Assembly: GCA_018056765.1 (NCBI GenBank)
Contig: JAGPFA010000005.1
Location: forward strand, 19,539 to 83,538
DNA from: Syntrophaceae bacterium
Lineage (GTDB): Bacteria; Desulfobacterota; Syntrophia; Syntrophales; Smithellaceae
Direction of reading: 5' to 3'
DNA: 64,000 bases
Below the pieces are notes generated by a model. That model worked only from the letters and a program-made list of their open reading frames with translations. It was not told where the DNA came from and did no database searches. Each line of letters starts with the position of its first letter. The first letter of the stretch is position 1. Positions 27,499 through 36,055 of this stretch are shown here, piece by piece. Both the position numbers and the translations under genes were made by a program.

Positions 27499-28472
27499 TA
27501 TTCAAGCCTCCAGCTCATCACTTTAAAAGGCGACCTCTGCACCACACCGTTTATGGACTGCTGCATCCCTTCGGTCACCCCCGTTGAGCGAATTGTAAAA
27601 TAGTTGCTTTTCACCATCTCAACCAATTCAGGTTTTATCGTGATGCCTCCCATACCCGGCACGTTCTTATACCAGGTAACGTATGACAAATCGTTAGCCG
27701 GGTTCAGGCGGTAATCGTCCATTCTATCGGCCAGCTCCTCGGTCAATTCCGCACAAAGGGCACGCAACACCGGTTTGGGCGCGGTATTGATGTTGATGGC
27801 TCCCGTACCGTAGATGGTCACACATTGTATCAGGCCGGGTTTCTTACTGGTTCCGGCAAATACTTCCTTTGAAATACCTTTTATCATAAGCAATTCTTCA
27901 ATGCAATCCAAAGGCCCGTTTTTTGCTTTGTAGGGCAGGGGCAGCGACGCATAGTAGGAGCTTTCCGCTCCCATACCCGATATATCATCGTTCTCATCCA
28001 TCCAGTCAATAATCGAGTCCACGATTTCCATCCCCTCCTGCGGGCCGAGCTCAAACTCAGGCAACGCCAGGAGTCTCAAAAGCATCTCTTTGATCTCCGG
28101 GTTGACCGCGCCGCCGTCCACCAGTTTGTTCAGAGGTATCTTTCCCTTTTCGTCCTCGATGCGTAAAATAAAGTGGCCGTTCGGAAAGAAAGAAGCGGAC
28201 TGGGCGGAAAACGTTTCCGCCCGCGCCCAGTCATCGCGCAGCGTCTCATAGTCGGCACTGGATTTTGCCAGCAGGGCGGCCGCGCCGTAAAAACCGGACT
28301 TGGCAATATAAGTCAGACGGATGCCGTCGCTTAAATTGGCCGCATCGTATATGTCATGGCGGGTCGAGCGGTTGAGTTCCAGGGCGGCCGCCGCCAGTAT
28401 ACTGACAATCAGGATGACGGTAATGAGCGCGATTCCGGATTGGTCTTTCAGGATGTTTTTCCTGTTTTTCAT
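27498..28472 (-). CDS. gspK: Type II secretion minor pseudopilin GspK
   Basis: Large minor pseudopilin that caps the pseudopilus tip with GspI and GspJ. The 324 residues show the prepilin start (DQSGIALITVILIVSILAAAAL), where the usual glutamate at +5 is replaced, as is normal for GspK. The alpha-helical insertion (NPEIKEMLLRLLALPEF... DSIIDWMDENDD) and the INTAPKPVLRAL segment are typical. Its start overlaps the gspJ stop by four bases. Confidence 0.93.
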   Translation of the reverse strand: MKNRKNILKDQSGIALITVILIVSILAAAALELNRSTRHDIYDAANLSDGIRLTYIAKSGFYGAAALLAKSSADYETLRDDWARAETFSAQSASFFPNGHFILRIEDEKGKIPLNKLVDGGAVNPEIKEMLLRLLALPEFELGPQEGMEIVDSIIDWMDENDDISGMGAESSYYASLPLPYKAKNGPLDCIEELLMIKGISKEVFAGTSKKPGLIQCVTIYGTGAININTAPKPVLRALCAELTEELADRMDDYRLNPANDLSYVTWYKNVPGMGGITIKPELVEMVKSNYFTIRSTGVTEGMQQSINGVVQRSPFKVMSWRLE

Positions 28473-29131
28473 TTCCTCACCGGAAAAAATATTTTCGTTG
28501 TAAATTTGTAGGGCATTTCCGGATCTCTGTCGTTGGCCATAACAAGCTCTATCTCCATCATGGTCGGCGGCTTATCCTTCTGCGGCGGGGCCGACCTTGT
28601 ATCCCAATGGTCAAACTGCCCGCCCGCTTCATTGAAAAACCGCAAAGCGAATCCCTTGATATTTTGACAAATAACCACACCGCGATCCGTTGCGGACTCC
28701 GTGGCAGGCCGCGAACTCAAAACGTCGGAACGCCACAGGGAAAACCGCCCTTCCTTGTCACGTTTCACGAAATAGGTGATCATAGCAGGCGCACCGTCCA
28801 GTTCGCCGGGCTCAAACACAAGATGAGATGACGACCAGAAGGTCAGATACCCGAATTCGTCGACGCCGATTCCTTTTCGTTCCGAGCGCAAAAAGAATTT
28901 GCCGTCAAATCGCCCAAGTGCGGTCAGGTCCCTGGCCATCCGGTCAAGCGTGACGCGCGCCATTTTATAGATGACCGACTCGTCTTCGATGTTTCTGATG
29001 ACGCCCAGCGTTGACGTGTAGGCGGCATAAATCGTCGTGAGCACCACTCCCAGAATAAAGACGGCGATCATGATTTCCAGGAGTGTAAAGCCGCGCGATG
29101 GGGAACGGCGAAAACTGCAGATGCTCGGCAT
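28469..29131 (-). CDS. gspJ: Type II secretion minor pseudopilin GspJ
   Basis: Minor pseudopilin of 220 residues. The leader MPSICSFRRSPSRG is followed by the class III signal FTLLEIMIAVFILGVVL with glutamate at +5, so cleavage by a prepilin peptidase is expected after glycine 14. The rest (VYKMARVTLDRMARDLTALG...) fits GspJ. It lies three bases after gspI. Confidence 0.92.
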   Translation of the reverse strand: MPSICSFRRSPSRGFTLLEIMIAVFILGVVLTTIYAAYTSTLGVIRNIEDESVIYKMARVTLDRMARDLTALGRFDGKFFLRSERKGIGVDEFGYLTFWSSSHLVFEPGELDGAPAMITYFVKRDKEGRFSLWRSDVLSSRPATESATDRGVVICQNIKGFALRFFNEAGGQFDHWDTRSAPPQKDKPPTMMEIELVMANDRDPEMPYKFTTKIFFPVRK

Positions 29132-29134
29132 AGG

Positions 29135-29506
29135 TCACATCCCACTTGTTTTGTACAGCACCAATTGATATGTCCCGCCCTTTTCAAACCATCTGTTGAA
29201 CACTGTCACTTCCACCCTCTTGAGTCTGGCGATCTGCGTGTCGGTCACAACCAGTGTCCATCCGTAGTCGGGATGAGCCGGAGAAAAATCTCCCTTTTCC
29301 GTCCGGTTATCCAGCACACTGGCCGCTTCGACGTCGGCCATTTTGCTCTGGGCCAGAAGCGATGCGGTAGTCTGAAAGCGCGCTTCCGTGGACATGGAAA
29401 TGCTCTGCGACTGCATCTGGAAAACCGCCACCAGGCCGATGGCCATTATGGACATGGCCACCATCACCTCTAAAAGCGTGAAGCCGCGGTTATGTCTGTT
29501 CATCAT
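29135..29506 (-). CDS. gspI: Type II secretion minor pseudopilin GspI
   Basis: Minor pseudopilin of 123 residues with signal RGFTLLEVMVAMSIMAIGLVAVF and the GspI-typical Q-S-K-M-A-D-V-E-A stretch after it. Two adjacent ATG codons are possible starts; the second has better spacing from GGGAGG. It is nine bases after gspH. Length is normal for this short family. Confidence 0.92.
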   Translation of the reverse strand: MMNRHNRGFTLLEVMVAMSIMAIGLVAVFQMQSQSISMSTEARFQTTASLLAQSKMADVEAASVLDNRTEKGDFSPAHPDYGWTLVVTDTQIARLKRVEVTVFNRWFEKGGTYQLVLYKTSGM

Positions 29507-29515
29507 TCCTCCCGG

Positions 29516-30136
29516 CTATTTTGCAGTATCGCTGCCCAGACCGTCGTCCACGGAAATATCTGCATAACGGTCGTACAGGGCGGTCACACCCAAAAACGGG
29601 TTCATCACCAGCGTCATGACTTCCTCCTCGTGTGCCAGATGAATAATCAATGGCGGACTGGTATTGTTTCTGGCGAATTTTACTTCAACTTTGCCCTGAG
29701 AGATTTTCTTGTTTTTTTGCTTGACGACATCCCGGATGACAACGCCGCCGGGCAGTTTCCGCGCCTTTTTTTCCACCTCCTGCAACTTTTCCGGCGTCAT
29801 GTCCTGGGTCATTACATAATAGCTGTTGTCGGAAATATTCAGCACAAGAATGTAATCCATCTGGTCACGAACAGCTTCGGAGCGCAGTTGGCGCTCCAGG
29901 CCGACCAGCAGCCTGGTCGTTTTCTTGAGGCTGTTTACGGTGAGCGCTTCCCTCGTGGTGGGAATGGCAAAAACCAGGGTCACCCCGATCAGGGCGATGA
30001 CGATTATCAGCTCCATCAGGGTAAAACCCTTATTTTTTGACGGCCGGCCGCAAAGCCGGCAAATGGCGCACCGGCCGGCAGCTTCGTTATATTTTTGTGG
30101 TAAGCAGGCGGCGGAATCTGTTTGCGGCATGCTCAT
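29516..30136 (-). CDS. gspH: Type II secretion minor pseudopilin GspH
   Basis: Minor pseudopilin of about 206 residues with the class III signal KGFTLMELIIVIALIGVTLVF, glutamate at +5. The chosen ATG lies ten bases after the gspG stop and gives an unusually long leader of about 37 residues that includes C-x-x-C-x-x-C (CAICRLC). No in-frame start closer to the signal is apparent. GspH identity follows from order (G-H-I-J-K) and from VNSLKKTTRLLVGLERQLRSEAV, typical of the family. Confidence 0.85.
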   Translation of the reverse strand: MSMPQTDSAACLPQKYNEAAGRCAICRLCGRPSKNKGFTLMELIIVIALIGVTLVFAIPTTREALTVNSLKKTTRLLVGLERQLRSEAVRDQMDYILVLNISDNSYYVMTQDMTPEKLQEVEKKARKLPGGVVIRDVVKQKNKKISQGKVEVKFARNNTSPPLIIHLAHEEEVMTLVMNPFLGVTALYDRYADISVDDGLGSDTAK

Positions 30137-30146
30137 CCGGCTTGAA

Positions 30147-30599
30147 TTAATCAACATCCCAGTTATTGATGTCCATATCTGCGTCTTCACCGCCCGGTTC
30201 GCCATCCGCCCCTAAAGATATTATATCAAAATCGCCGTGACTGCCGGGACAGACATACACATAATCGTTCTTCCATGGATCCTTGGGAACTTTTCCTTTA
30301 TCCAGATAGCCTCCCTTTCGCCAGTTCTTCGGCAGATTACCCACCGTGGGCGCCTCAACAAGCGCCTTGAGGCCCTGCTCGGTTGACGGGTAAGTACCGT
30401 TGTCGAGCTTATACATCTTCAGCGCGCTTTCCAGAAGGGCCATCTGCGTGCGCGCCGCCTGCTGTTTGGCCGTGTCGGATTGTCCGAGAAAGCGCGGCAT
30501 AATCAACCCCGCAAGCAGAGCAAGAATAACAACAACTACCATCAGCTCAATCAGCGTAAAACCCGCCTGTCTGTTTTCATGTTCTTTTTCGATTCTCAT
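30147..30599 (-). CDS. gspG: Type II secretion major pseudopilin GspG
   Basis: Major pseudopilin that builds the secretion piston. It has 150 residues, a short basic leader, the signal QAGFTLIELMVVVVILALLAG and conserved downstream text (KQQAARTQMALLESALKMYKLDNGTYPSTEQGL, split here by normal family variation). The C-terminal calcium-site region LGADGEPGGEDADMDI is intact. The start is the ATG behind AAAGGAG; an ATG six codons upstream would place the ribosome site inside the coding region. It lies 24 bases beyond the palindromic element that separates it from gspF. Confidence 0.95.
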   Translation of the reverse strand: MRIEKEHENRQAGFTLIELMVVVVILALLAGLIMPRFLGQSDTAKQQAARTQMALLESALKMYKLDNGTYPSTEQGLKALVEAPTVGNLPKNWRKGGYLDKGKVPKDPWKNDYVYVCPGSHGDFDIISLGADGEPGGEDADMDINNWDVD

Positions 30600-30622
30600 G
30601 CCCAACTCCTTTATCATAGCGT

Positions 30623-30748
30623 TGACGTCTTTGTAAAAGCGTCAGAGACAAGGCGCGCAAGTGTCCAAGAGTAAAACTTACTCTTTGCACGTCGCAACGA
30701 CGAGAAACGAAGCGCAACGCCGTATATGGCATTTTTACAAAGCCGTCA
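30623..30748 (-). repeat. Palindromic element, copy B (between gspF and gspG)
   Basis: A 126-base element with terminal inverted arms TGACGGCTTTGTAAAA and TTTTACAAAGACGTCA (one mismatch). The apical hairpin is AAGAGTAA / TTACTCTT with a three-base loop, and GGCG/CGCC pairs in between. The core segments GGCGTTGCGCT, GTCGTTGCG and CTTGCGCGCC match copy A, while arms and apical stem do not match in sequence but keep pairing. The first three bases of the left arm are the TGA stop codon of gspF. It lies within the secretion operon and has no T-run typical of a terminator. Confidence 0.82.
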
Positions 30749-31972
30749 CTTCACCATCTGATTCATCTCAAAAATCGGCAACAATATCGAAAAAACGATG
30801 AAACCGACGATCAAACCCATCACGAGAATCATCACCGGCTCCAAAAGCGATGTCATGACCATGATATCCGATTGCACTTCCGTTTCGTAGGACGTGGCGA
30901 TCCTGTTGAGCATCGTTTCGAGCGTCCCGGTCTGCTCACCTACGGCGATCATTTCCGTAACCATCGGCGGAAACATGCCGCTGGCGGCCAGCGGGGCGGC
31001 CAGCGACTTTCCTTCTTCCACTTCCCTGGCGACAATGGTGAGGGCCTCTCCGATATACACGTTATTGACCACATTGCGGACAATGTCCATCGCCGCCAGA
31101 AGCGGCACACCGCTTTGTAAAAGGGTTGCCAGCGTGCGGGCGAAGCGTGCGATGGCGATTTTAAGATTAACCGCTCCCCAAACCGGTGCCCTTAGCCGAA
31201 AGGAATCCCAGTAACGCCGCCCCGCCTGCGTACCTGCCGTCGCATACTTGAAGACAAACAACCCGACGATGACGACAAGTATCATCAGCCACCAGAAAGA
31301 TTTCAGAAAACTGCTGATCCTGATCAGGATAATGGTCGCAAGCGGTAGAGTCTGCCTCATGTCCGAAAAAATCTCGGTGATTTTCGGCACAAGAAACGTC
31401 ATCAGCAGGAAAATGACCAAAGAACCGACCAGCAGCATAATCATGGGGTAGGCCAGCGCGGAACGTATTTTGTTTCTCAGCTCCTGCTGGTTTTCGCTGA
31501 AATCCGCCAGTCTCTCCAGTACCAGGTCCATCGTTCCCGAAGCCTCACCGGCCCTGACCATGTTGATGTAAAACGGCGGGAAGACGTTGGGATAAATTTC
31601 CATGCTGGCCGTCAAACTTTTTCCTTCCGTAAGGTCGGCACGGATCTGCGCCAGGATTTTCTGCAAAGGCTGGTTTTTGGTCTGCGCCAGTAAAATGGAA
31701 AAAGAAGACACCAGGGGGATACCCGCCCCCAGAAGAGTGGACAGCTGTCGGGTGAAAAGGGAAATATCTTTGGGGGAAATCCTCTGAAACAAACTGATTT
31801 CCATCGCGCCGGAAAAAGCTGATTGTTTCTTTTCGCGCGCCGGATAGATTTCTACCGGATAGATTCCGCTGTCGCGGAGCTGCTGGCGAGCCGTGGACAC
31901 TCCTGTGGCGTCCACAAATCCTTTGCGTTCCCGCCCTTTCTTGTCCAGTGCCACGTACTCGTAGACACTCAT
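30746..31972 (-). CDS. gspF: Type II secretion inner-membrane platform protein GspF
   Basis: Polytopic platform protein that couples ATP hydrolysis to pseudopilin addition. The 408 residues have two repeats of the T2SSF domain (ISLFTRQLSTLLGAGIPL at about 70 and IARFARTLATLLQSGVPL at about 272), each ahead of membrane segments (about 170-193, 221-242 and 376-396). Start MSVYEYVALDKKGRERKG is classical. It is the first gene of the 14-gene operon; the 190 bases upstream should carry the main promoter, which I could not define reliably. Confidence 0.96.
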   Translation of the reverse strand: MSVYEYVALDKKGRERKGFVDATGVSTARQQLRDSGIYPVEIYPAREKKQSAFSGAMEISLFQRISPKDISLFTRQLSTLLGAGIPLVSSFSILLAQTKNQPLQKILAQIRADLTEGKSLTASMEIYPNVFPPFYINMVRAGEASGTMDLVLERLADFSENQQELRNKIRSALAYPMIMLLVGSLVIFLLMTFLVPKITEIFSDMRQTLPLATIILIRISSFLKSFWWLMILVVIVGLFVFKYATAGTQAGRRYWDSFRLRAPVWGAVNLKIAIARFARTLATLLQSGVPLLAAMDIVRNVVNNVYIGEALTIVAREVEEGKSLAAPLAASGMFPPMVTEMIAVGEQTGTLETMLNRIATSYETEVQSDIMVMTSLLEPVMILVMGLIVGFIVFSILLPIFEMNQMVK

Positions 31973-32162
31973 ATATCACCCCCGCGACAAGACTGATCAT
32001 ACAGATTATGCGGACATCTAACACACTTTTTGTCCGGATTCAAACGATTAGGACGGTGACATCGGTAAAAAATGATGTGGTCACGACTGGCCGGGAATGA
32101 GGCAATACCCCCTGGAGCATTTTGGCCAAATTCATCTGCCTGCCACTTGCTTGGCCGGCGCC

Positions 32163-32828
32163 TCATTTCATCTTCCGGATGCGGATTTCAATATCTTTCT
32201 CGTCTTTGAGTAAAGCACTTAGTCTTGCCGTGTCCGTCTCTCCGTAGTGATACGGATAAAGAATTTTCGGTCTGAACATCAATGCGGCATCGGCTGTCAT
32301 TTCCGGCGTCATCGTGTAGGGAAGATTCATCGGCAAAAAAGCGATATCTATATCCAGCAGCTGTTTCATTTCCGGTACATTTTCCGTATCGCCGGCAAAA
32401 TAAACGCGCTTGTCGCCGAAAGTCACCACATAACCGTTGCCGATCCCCCGTGGATGAAAAGGCACACCCGGAGACATCTCATGCCTGATGTTATAGGCCG
32501 GCACCGCTTCAATCTTGAATCCGTCCACTGTCTGAGACTCTCCGTTTTTCAGGACAATTGCTCCGGGGATCTGCCTGCCTGCATCGGGATTGCCGACAAT
32601 TTTTGTTCCCGGTTTTCTGATTAGTTTAACCGCTTCCAGATCAAGGTGATCATGGTGGTCGTGGCTTATCAAAATTAAGTCCGCGGCGGGAAGTCTGGTG
32701 TAGTCCGCCTCAGCGCTGACCGGATCAACATGCACGGTCTTGCCGCCAAAAGTAACCATCAGAGTCGCATGTCCCAGAAAAGTAATCGCCAGGTCGCCCT
32801 GTGCCGTCTTTATGGTGTCTGTCTCCAT
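32163..32828 (-). CDS. Metal-dependent hydrolase, metallo-beta-lactamase fold (UPF0173/UlaG-like)
   Basis: Soluble 221-residue protein with the metal-binding HxHxDH motif, here SHDHHDHLDLEAV (about residues 53-65), plus FAGDTENVPEM and YPYHYGETD for the remaining ligands. These belong to the UPF0173 family of the metallo-beta-lactamase fold, whose natural substrate is mostly unknown. The chosen ATG stands behind GAGGAGGG; a longer frame upstream overlaps the next gene. It is the last gene of a three-gene unit with the HTH protein and the MinD-like ATPase, but a link in function is not evident. Confidence 0.9.
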   Translation of the reverse strand: METDTIKTAQGDLAITFLGHATLMVTFGGKTVHVDPVSAEADYTRLPAADLILISHDHHDHLDLEAVKLIRKPGTKIVGNPDAGRQIPGAIVLKNGESQTVDGFKIEAVPAYNIRHEMSPGVPFHPRGIGNGYVVTFGDKRVYFAGDTENVPEMKQLLDIDIAFLPMNLPYTMTPEMTADAALMFRPKILYPYHYGETDTARLSALLKDEKDIEIRIRKMK

Positions 32829-32854
32829 TTGTCCCTCCTCAAACGGTAAATGCC

Positions 32855-33511
32855 CTACCCGCCGCCGGAACGTGCCAACCTCTCCAGGTAACGTCCGCTT
32901 ATTTCTTCCACCGGCTCCAGGCAAAGGCACTTGAGGTAGGATTTCAAAAAGCCTTTGAGAAAAACGGGCGCCGGCAAAGATGCCGCAGCATCTGCTTCAA
33001 TGTGCCTCAAATAATCAACGCGTATTTTGGTCAGCTTGGCGATATGTTCCAGCTCAATACCCAGCTCCTGGCGTATTTGTTTCAGGTCGGCTCCGCCGAT
33101 ATTCTTCTTTTGTAAAATTGCATTGATGGTCTCACTTTCGGCAATTTTTTCTTTCAGCGCATCATGCCTGGCCACGATCACCCCGCCGCGGTGGCCGCTG
33201 CTGAAAGCAAAGACATCGATCGGTTTTTTCTGGGTCACCGCTATGTCTTCTTCGGCAAGCTCTCCCCGACCCACCAGTTCCGCATGGTATTGTTTCCTTG
33301 TTTGTTCGTTGATCAGTGTCTGGTAGGCCTCTTCAATGAGCAATAGAATTTCTTCCCTTTCCTTTTGCGAAAAAAATGAGTAACTCACGAGCGAACCGCT
33401 GGTGTACATCTGGCAGGCGGCGTTGTAGGCATGCCTTATTTCGAACGCCGCCGCTGTCGGTCCGATATCGAGCCTTTCGTAGAAATTCATTTTTTTGAAG
33501 TTCTTGGGCAT
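32855..33511 (-). CDS. Degenerate J-domain fused to RodZ-type helix-turn-helix
   Basis: A two-domain protein of 218 residues. Residues 9-80 resemble a J-domain (YERLDIGPTAAAFEIRHAYN ... EEAYQTLINEQTRKQYH), but the HPD tripeptide needed to stimulate Hsp70 is absent: MYT stands in its place and the following loop is altered. Residues 135-205 form a RodZ/HTH_25-type DNA-binding-like domain (LKQIRQELGIELEHIAKLTKIRVDYL, then FLKGFLKSYLK). No membrane segment follows, unlike RodZ. It lies 43 bases after the MinD-like ATPase gene. A scaffold or regulator working with that ATPase is a reasonable inference. Confidence 0.8.
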   Translation of the reverse strand: MPKNFKKMNFYERLDIGPTAAAFEIRHAYNAACQMYTSGSLVSYSFFSQKEREEILLLIEEAYQTLINEQTRKQYHAELVGRGELAEEDIAVTQKKPIDVFAFSSGHRGGVIVARHDALKEKIAESETINAILQKKNIGGADLKQIRQELGIELEHIAKLTKIRVDYLRHIEADAAASLPAPVFLKGFLKSYLKCLCLEPVEEISGRYLERLARSGGG

Positions 33512-33554
33512 CACTACACTCCGGTAGACTTCGGATCAGCTTTTGTGCAGCTTA

Positions 33555-34475
33555 CTACATATTACGCAAGGACAGCTGCTGGCCGGTGTGTTCAACAATC
33601 TGGCGGCTGAGCTCTTTGAGGTCCATGGCCGTTTTCGTGTAAGGATAGCGATCAACGAAAAACACCTGCTGACAGATCGCATCATGAACATGGTCATCAT
33701 AGGCCACGTTGCCGGCAAACTCCAGATGCAGGCCAAGATGCTTTTCCACCATTTTGCTTATTTGCGTCCCCAGGGAGGCATTGTCGTAACGACGCAGTTG
33801 ATTAACGATCAGTTTGAAGCGAAACGAACGCAGTTCGTCCTGCAGTTTTTCATACCGCTGTGGATGCATAGCCTCCAGGGCGTTCATCATTGTATCGGGC
33901 CGGTTGGTTGCCCCCTGGCCGAATTTGTTTTCCATTTCTTCGCCCAGCGCCTTGTACTCCGGCGCGGTAAAACAGTAACGGATCAGGCGGAAGTAAATCG
34001 AACGGATCAGGCGGTAAACATTTTCAATCGAAGTCGGCTCCGGCGTCGTAACGAAAATGCCATTTTGTGAGATTAAAAAAAAATCGAGAGTATTAAATGA
34101 CGTACCGGCACCCAGATCCAGCAGGATACGGTCATAGTCAAGCCTGGCGATGGCACGCAACGTTTTCATTTTCTGCGCGTAAGGAAGATTGGCAATGTCA
34201 AAATTGTCGCGGGCGCCGCTGATGAGAAAGAGATTTTCATAAGAGGTCTTAATGACCGTGTCCTCCAGCAGGGGAATTCTTTTCTGGAGAAAATCGGAAA
34301 ATCCTTTTTCCGGATAAGGCACACCGACCAGTGTATGCAGATTCGCGGCACCCAGATCCAGGTCAATGATCAGGGTTTTTTTACCCGCCTGTGCAGAAAG
34401 CCTCCCCAGGGAACTGGTGAGAAAACTTTTTCCCGAACCGCCTTTTCCTCCGCCGATTGGCCAGACAAACGCCAT
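33555..34475 (-). CDS. MinD/ParA-family ATPase (FleN-like)
   Basis: Deviant Walker A ATPase with GGGKGGSGKS (residues 8-17), including the signature lysine of the MinD/ParA group. Other motifs are LIIDLDLGAANLHTLVG, then LLDLGAGTSFNTLDFF and the VTTPEPTSIENVYR segment seen in FleN and MinD. The product has 306 residues. No amphipathic membrane helix is obvious at the C-terminus, so membrane binding is uncertain. The start is the ATG at MAFVWPIGG; upstream in-frame extension is weak. The next gene encodes the J-like/HTH fusion, a likely partner. Cell positioning of some complex is the natural guess. Confidence 0.88.
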   Translation of the reverse strand: MAFVWPIGGGKGGSGKSFLTSSLGRLSAQAGKKTLIIDLDLGAANLHTLVGVPYPEKGFSDFLQKRIPLLEDTVIKTSYENLFLISGARDNFDIANLPYAQKMKTLRAIARLDYDRILLDLGAGTSFNTLDFFLISQNGIFVTTPEPTSIENVYRLIRSIYFRLIRYCFTAPEYKALGEEMENKFGQGATNRPDTMMNALEAMHPQRYEKLQDELRSFRFKLIVNQLRRYDNASLGTQISKMVEKHLGLHLEFAGNVAYDDHVHDAICQQVFFVDRYPYTKTAMDLKELSRQIVEHTGQQLSLRNM

Positions 34476-34681
34476 ACTCCAGCCGCCGCTTTTTTTATTT
34501 ACATATATGATAAATGAATCATATTCAAGTGATAAGTTGACAGCAAGCATTTGTCATACAAATTGCCCGCAACGAGCCGGAAAAGGCAGACCTGACGACA
34601 TTTGGCGTGGGCAAAAATAACCTTCTTGACATGTGCATGTATTGCCTCTAGAAAAAAGCATCTTCACTTGCGGACGGTTAC

Positions 34682-36007
34682 ATGATCACAAGCGAACCGG
34701 TAATTAAAGTCGCCCTTCTTCAGAATTCGCGCCAGGCGAAGGTTTTACTTAACGGAACATACCCGCCTTTTTCCGGACAAGAAGCAAAAACTCAAATTAA
34801 CGCCTCCGCGGGCGAAAACGGCACGGTCACCATCAGGGACCGGGATGAACGGATCGTGATGCAAAAAAATGAAATTGAACTTATTCCCGCCGATCGCGCG
34901 AATGATTTCTTCAGCTTAAGCGACATCCGCATCGGCATCCGCTTCCACTGGGAACGCCTGCAGACTCTCTCCTTCCGCGGCGGCATATTATTTTCACCAA
35001 ATCAGGACGGCACAATCTCGGCTTTCAACCTGATCGGCCTGGAAGATTATCTGTCCTCGGTCATTTCATCGGAAATGTCCGCCGGTGCTCCCCCGGAGTT
35101 TCTCAAAGTCCAGGCCGTCACCGCACGAAGCTGGCTGGTCGCCATGCTGGAAAAGAAAAAGACGCCTCGCGCCGTGCAGGACGGGGGGGAAAATGAAATC
35201 CTTGTCTGGCAGGATGTAAACGACCATGAGGGGTTTGATGTGTGCGCGGATGATCATTGCCAGCGCTACCAGGGGATTACACGCATAATTTCCGAAAATG
35301 TCGCCCGGGCGATAAACGACACGCGCGGGTTGTTTTTGACCCACGAGGGCCGTATCTGCGACGCACGCTACAGCAAATGCTGTGGTGGAAGGACGGAAGT
35401 GTTTGCCACCGCCTGGGAAAATGCCCATTTTCCATATCTGGCCGGCATCAACGACAGCGACCGCGAAAGCTCACCCCTTGCCACGGAGGCACACGTAAAA
35501 TCGTGGCTGCTTTCCAATCCGGAGGCTTACTGCAACACAACCGATGAATCTCTCCTCGGGCAGATCCTCCCCTCCTTCGACCTGGAAACAAAAAATTTCT
35601 ACCGCTGGCGGGTCGTTTACACGGCACAGGAGCTAACGGCCATTTTGCGGGAAAAGTCAGGGATTGACTTCGGCGCGCTCAAACGCATTGAAGCGCTGGA
35701 GCGCGGAGCTTCAGGCAGGATCAGCCGCCTCAAAATAGAAGGCACCCGGCGAACTGTGACCGTCGGCAAGGAACTGGAAATCCGCCGCTGGCTTTCACCG
35801 ACACACCTGCTTTCGAGCGCTTTTGTGGTTTCGGCACAGCATGACGCGGCAGGCGATATTTCGCACCTTACATTAGACGGAGGCGGCTGGGGACATGGCG
35901 TGGGGCTTTGCCAGATTGGAGCGGCCGTTATGGCGGCCCGTGGTTTCAAGTCGGAAGATATTTTAGCCCACTATTTCCGCGGCGCGGTTTTGAAAAAGCT
36001 CTACTGA
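34682..36007 (+). CDS. SpoIID/LytB-domain protein without signal peptide
   Basis: SpoIID enzymes are lytic transglycosylases that cut denuded glycan strands, leaving 1,6-anhydroMurNAc ends. The SpoIID core runs about 110-300, with the catalytic glutamate in VISSEMSAGAPPEFLKVQAVTAR and downstream CCGGRTEVFATAWE. The C-terminal segment GGWGHGVGLCQIGAAVMAARG is the family hallmark. The N-terminus (MITSEPVIKVALLQNSRQAK) is soluble, with no signal peptide or membrane segment, so the protein is predicted cytoplasmic, unlike sporulation SpoIID. It opens a plus-strand run with an AmpG-like permease, MurU and AmgK, suggesting action on imported muropeptides. Confidence 0.88.
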   Translation: MITSEPVIKVALLQNSRQAKVLLNGTYPPFSGQEAKTQINASAGENGTVTIRDRDERIVMQKNEIELIPADRANDFFSLSDIRIGIRFHWERLQTLSFRGGILFSPNQDGTISAFNLIGLEDYLSSVISSEMSAGAPPEFLKVQAVTARSWLVAMLEKKKTPRAVQDGGENEILVWQDVNDHEGFDVCADDHCQRYQGITRIISENVARAINDTRGLFLTHEGRICDARYSKCCGGRTEVFATAWENAHFPYLAGINDSDRESSPLATEAHVKSWLLSNPEAYCNTTDESLLGQILPSFDLETKNFYRWRVVYTAQELTAILREKSGIDFGALKRIEALERGASGRISRLKIEGTRRTVTVGKELEIRRWLSPTHLLSSAFVVSAQHDAAGDISHLTLDGGGWGHGVGLCQIGAAVMAARGFKSEDILAHYFRGAVLKKLY

Positions 36008-36055
36008 CCGCGGGGGATTACCAAACGAGACACAAATTAAGCAAACGGCAGATAA

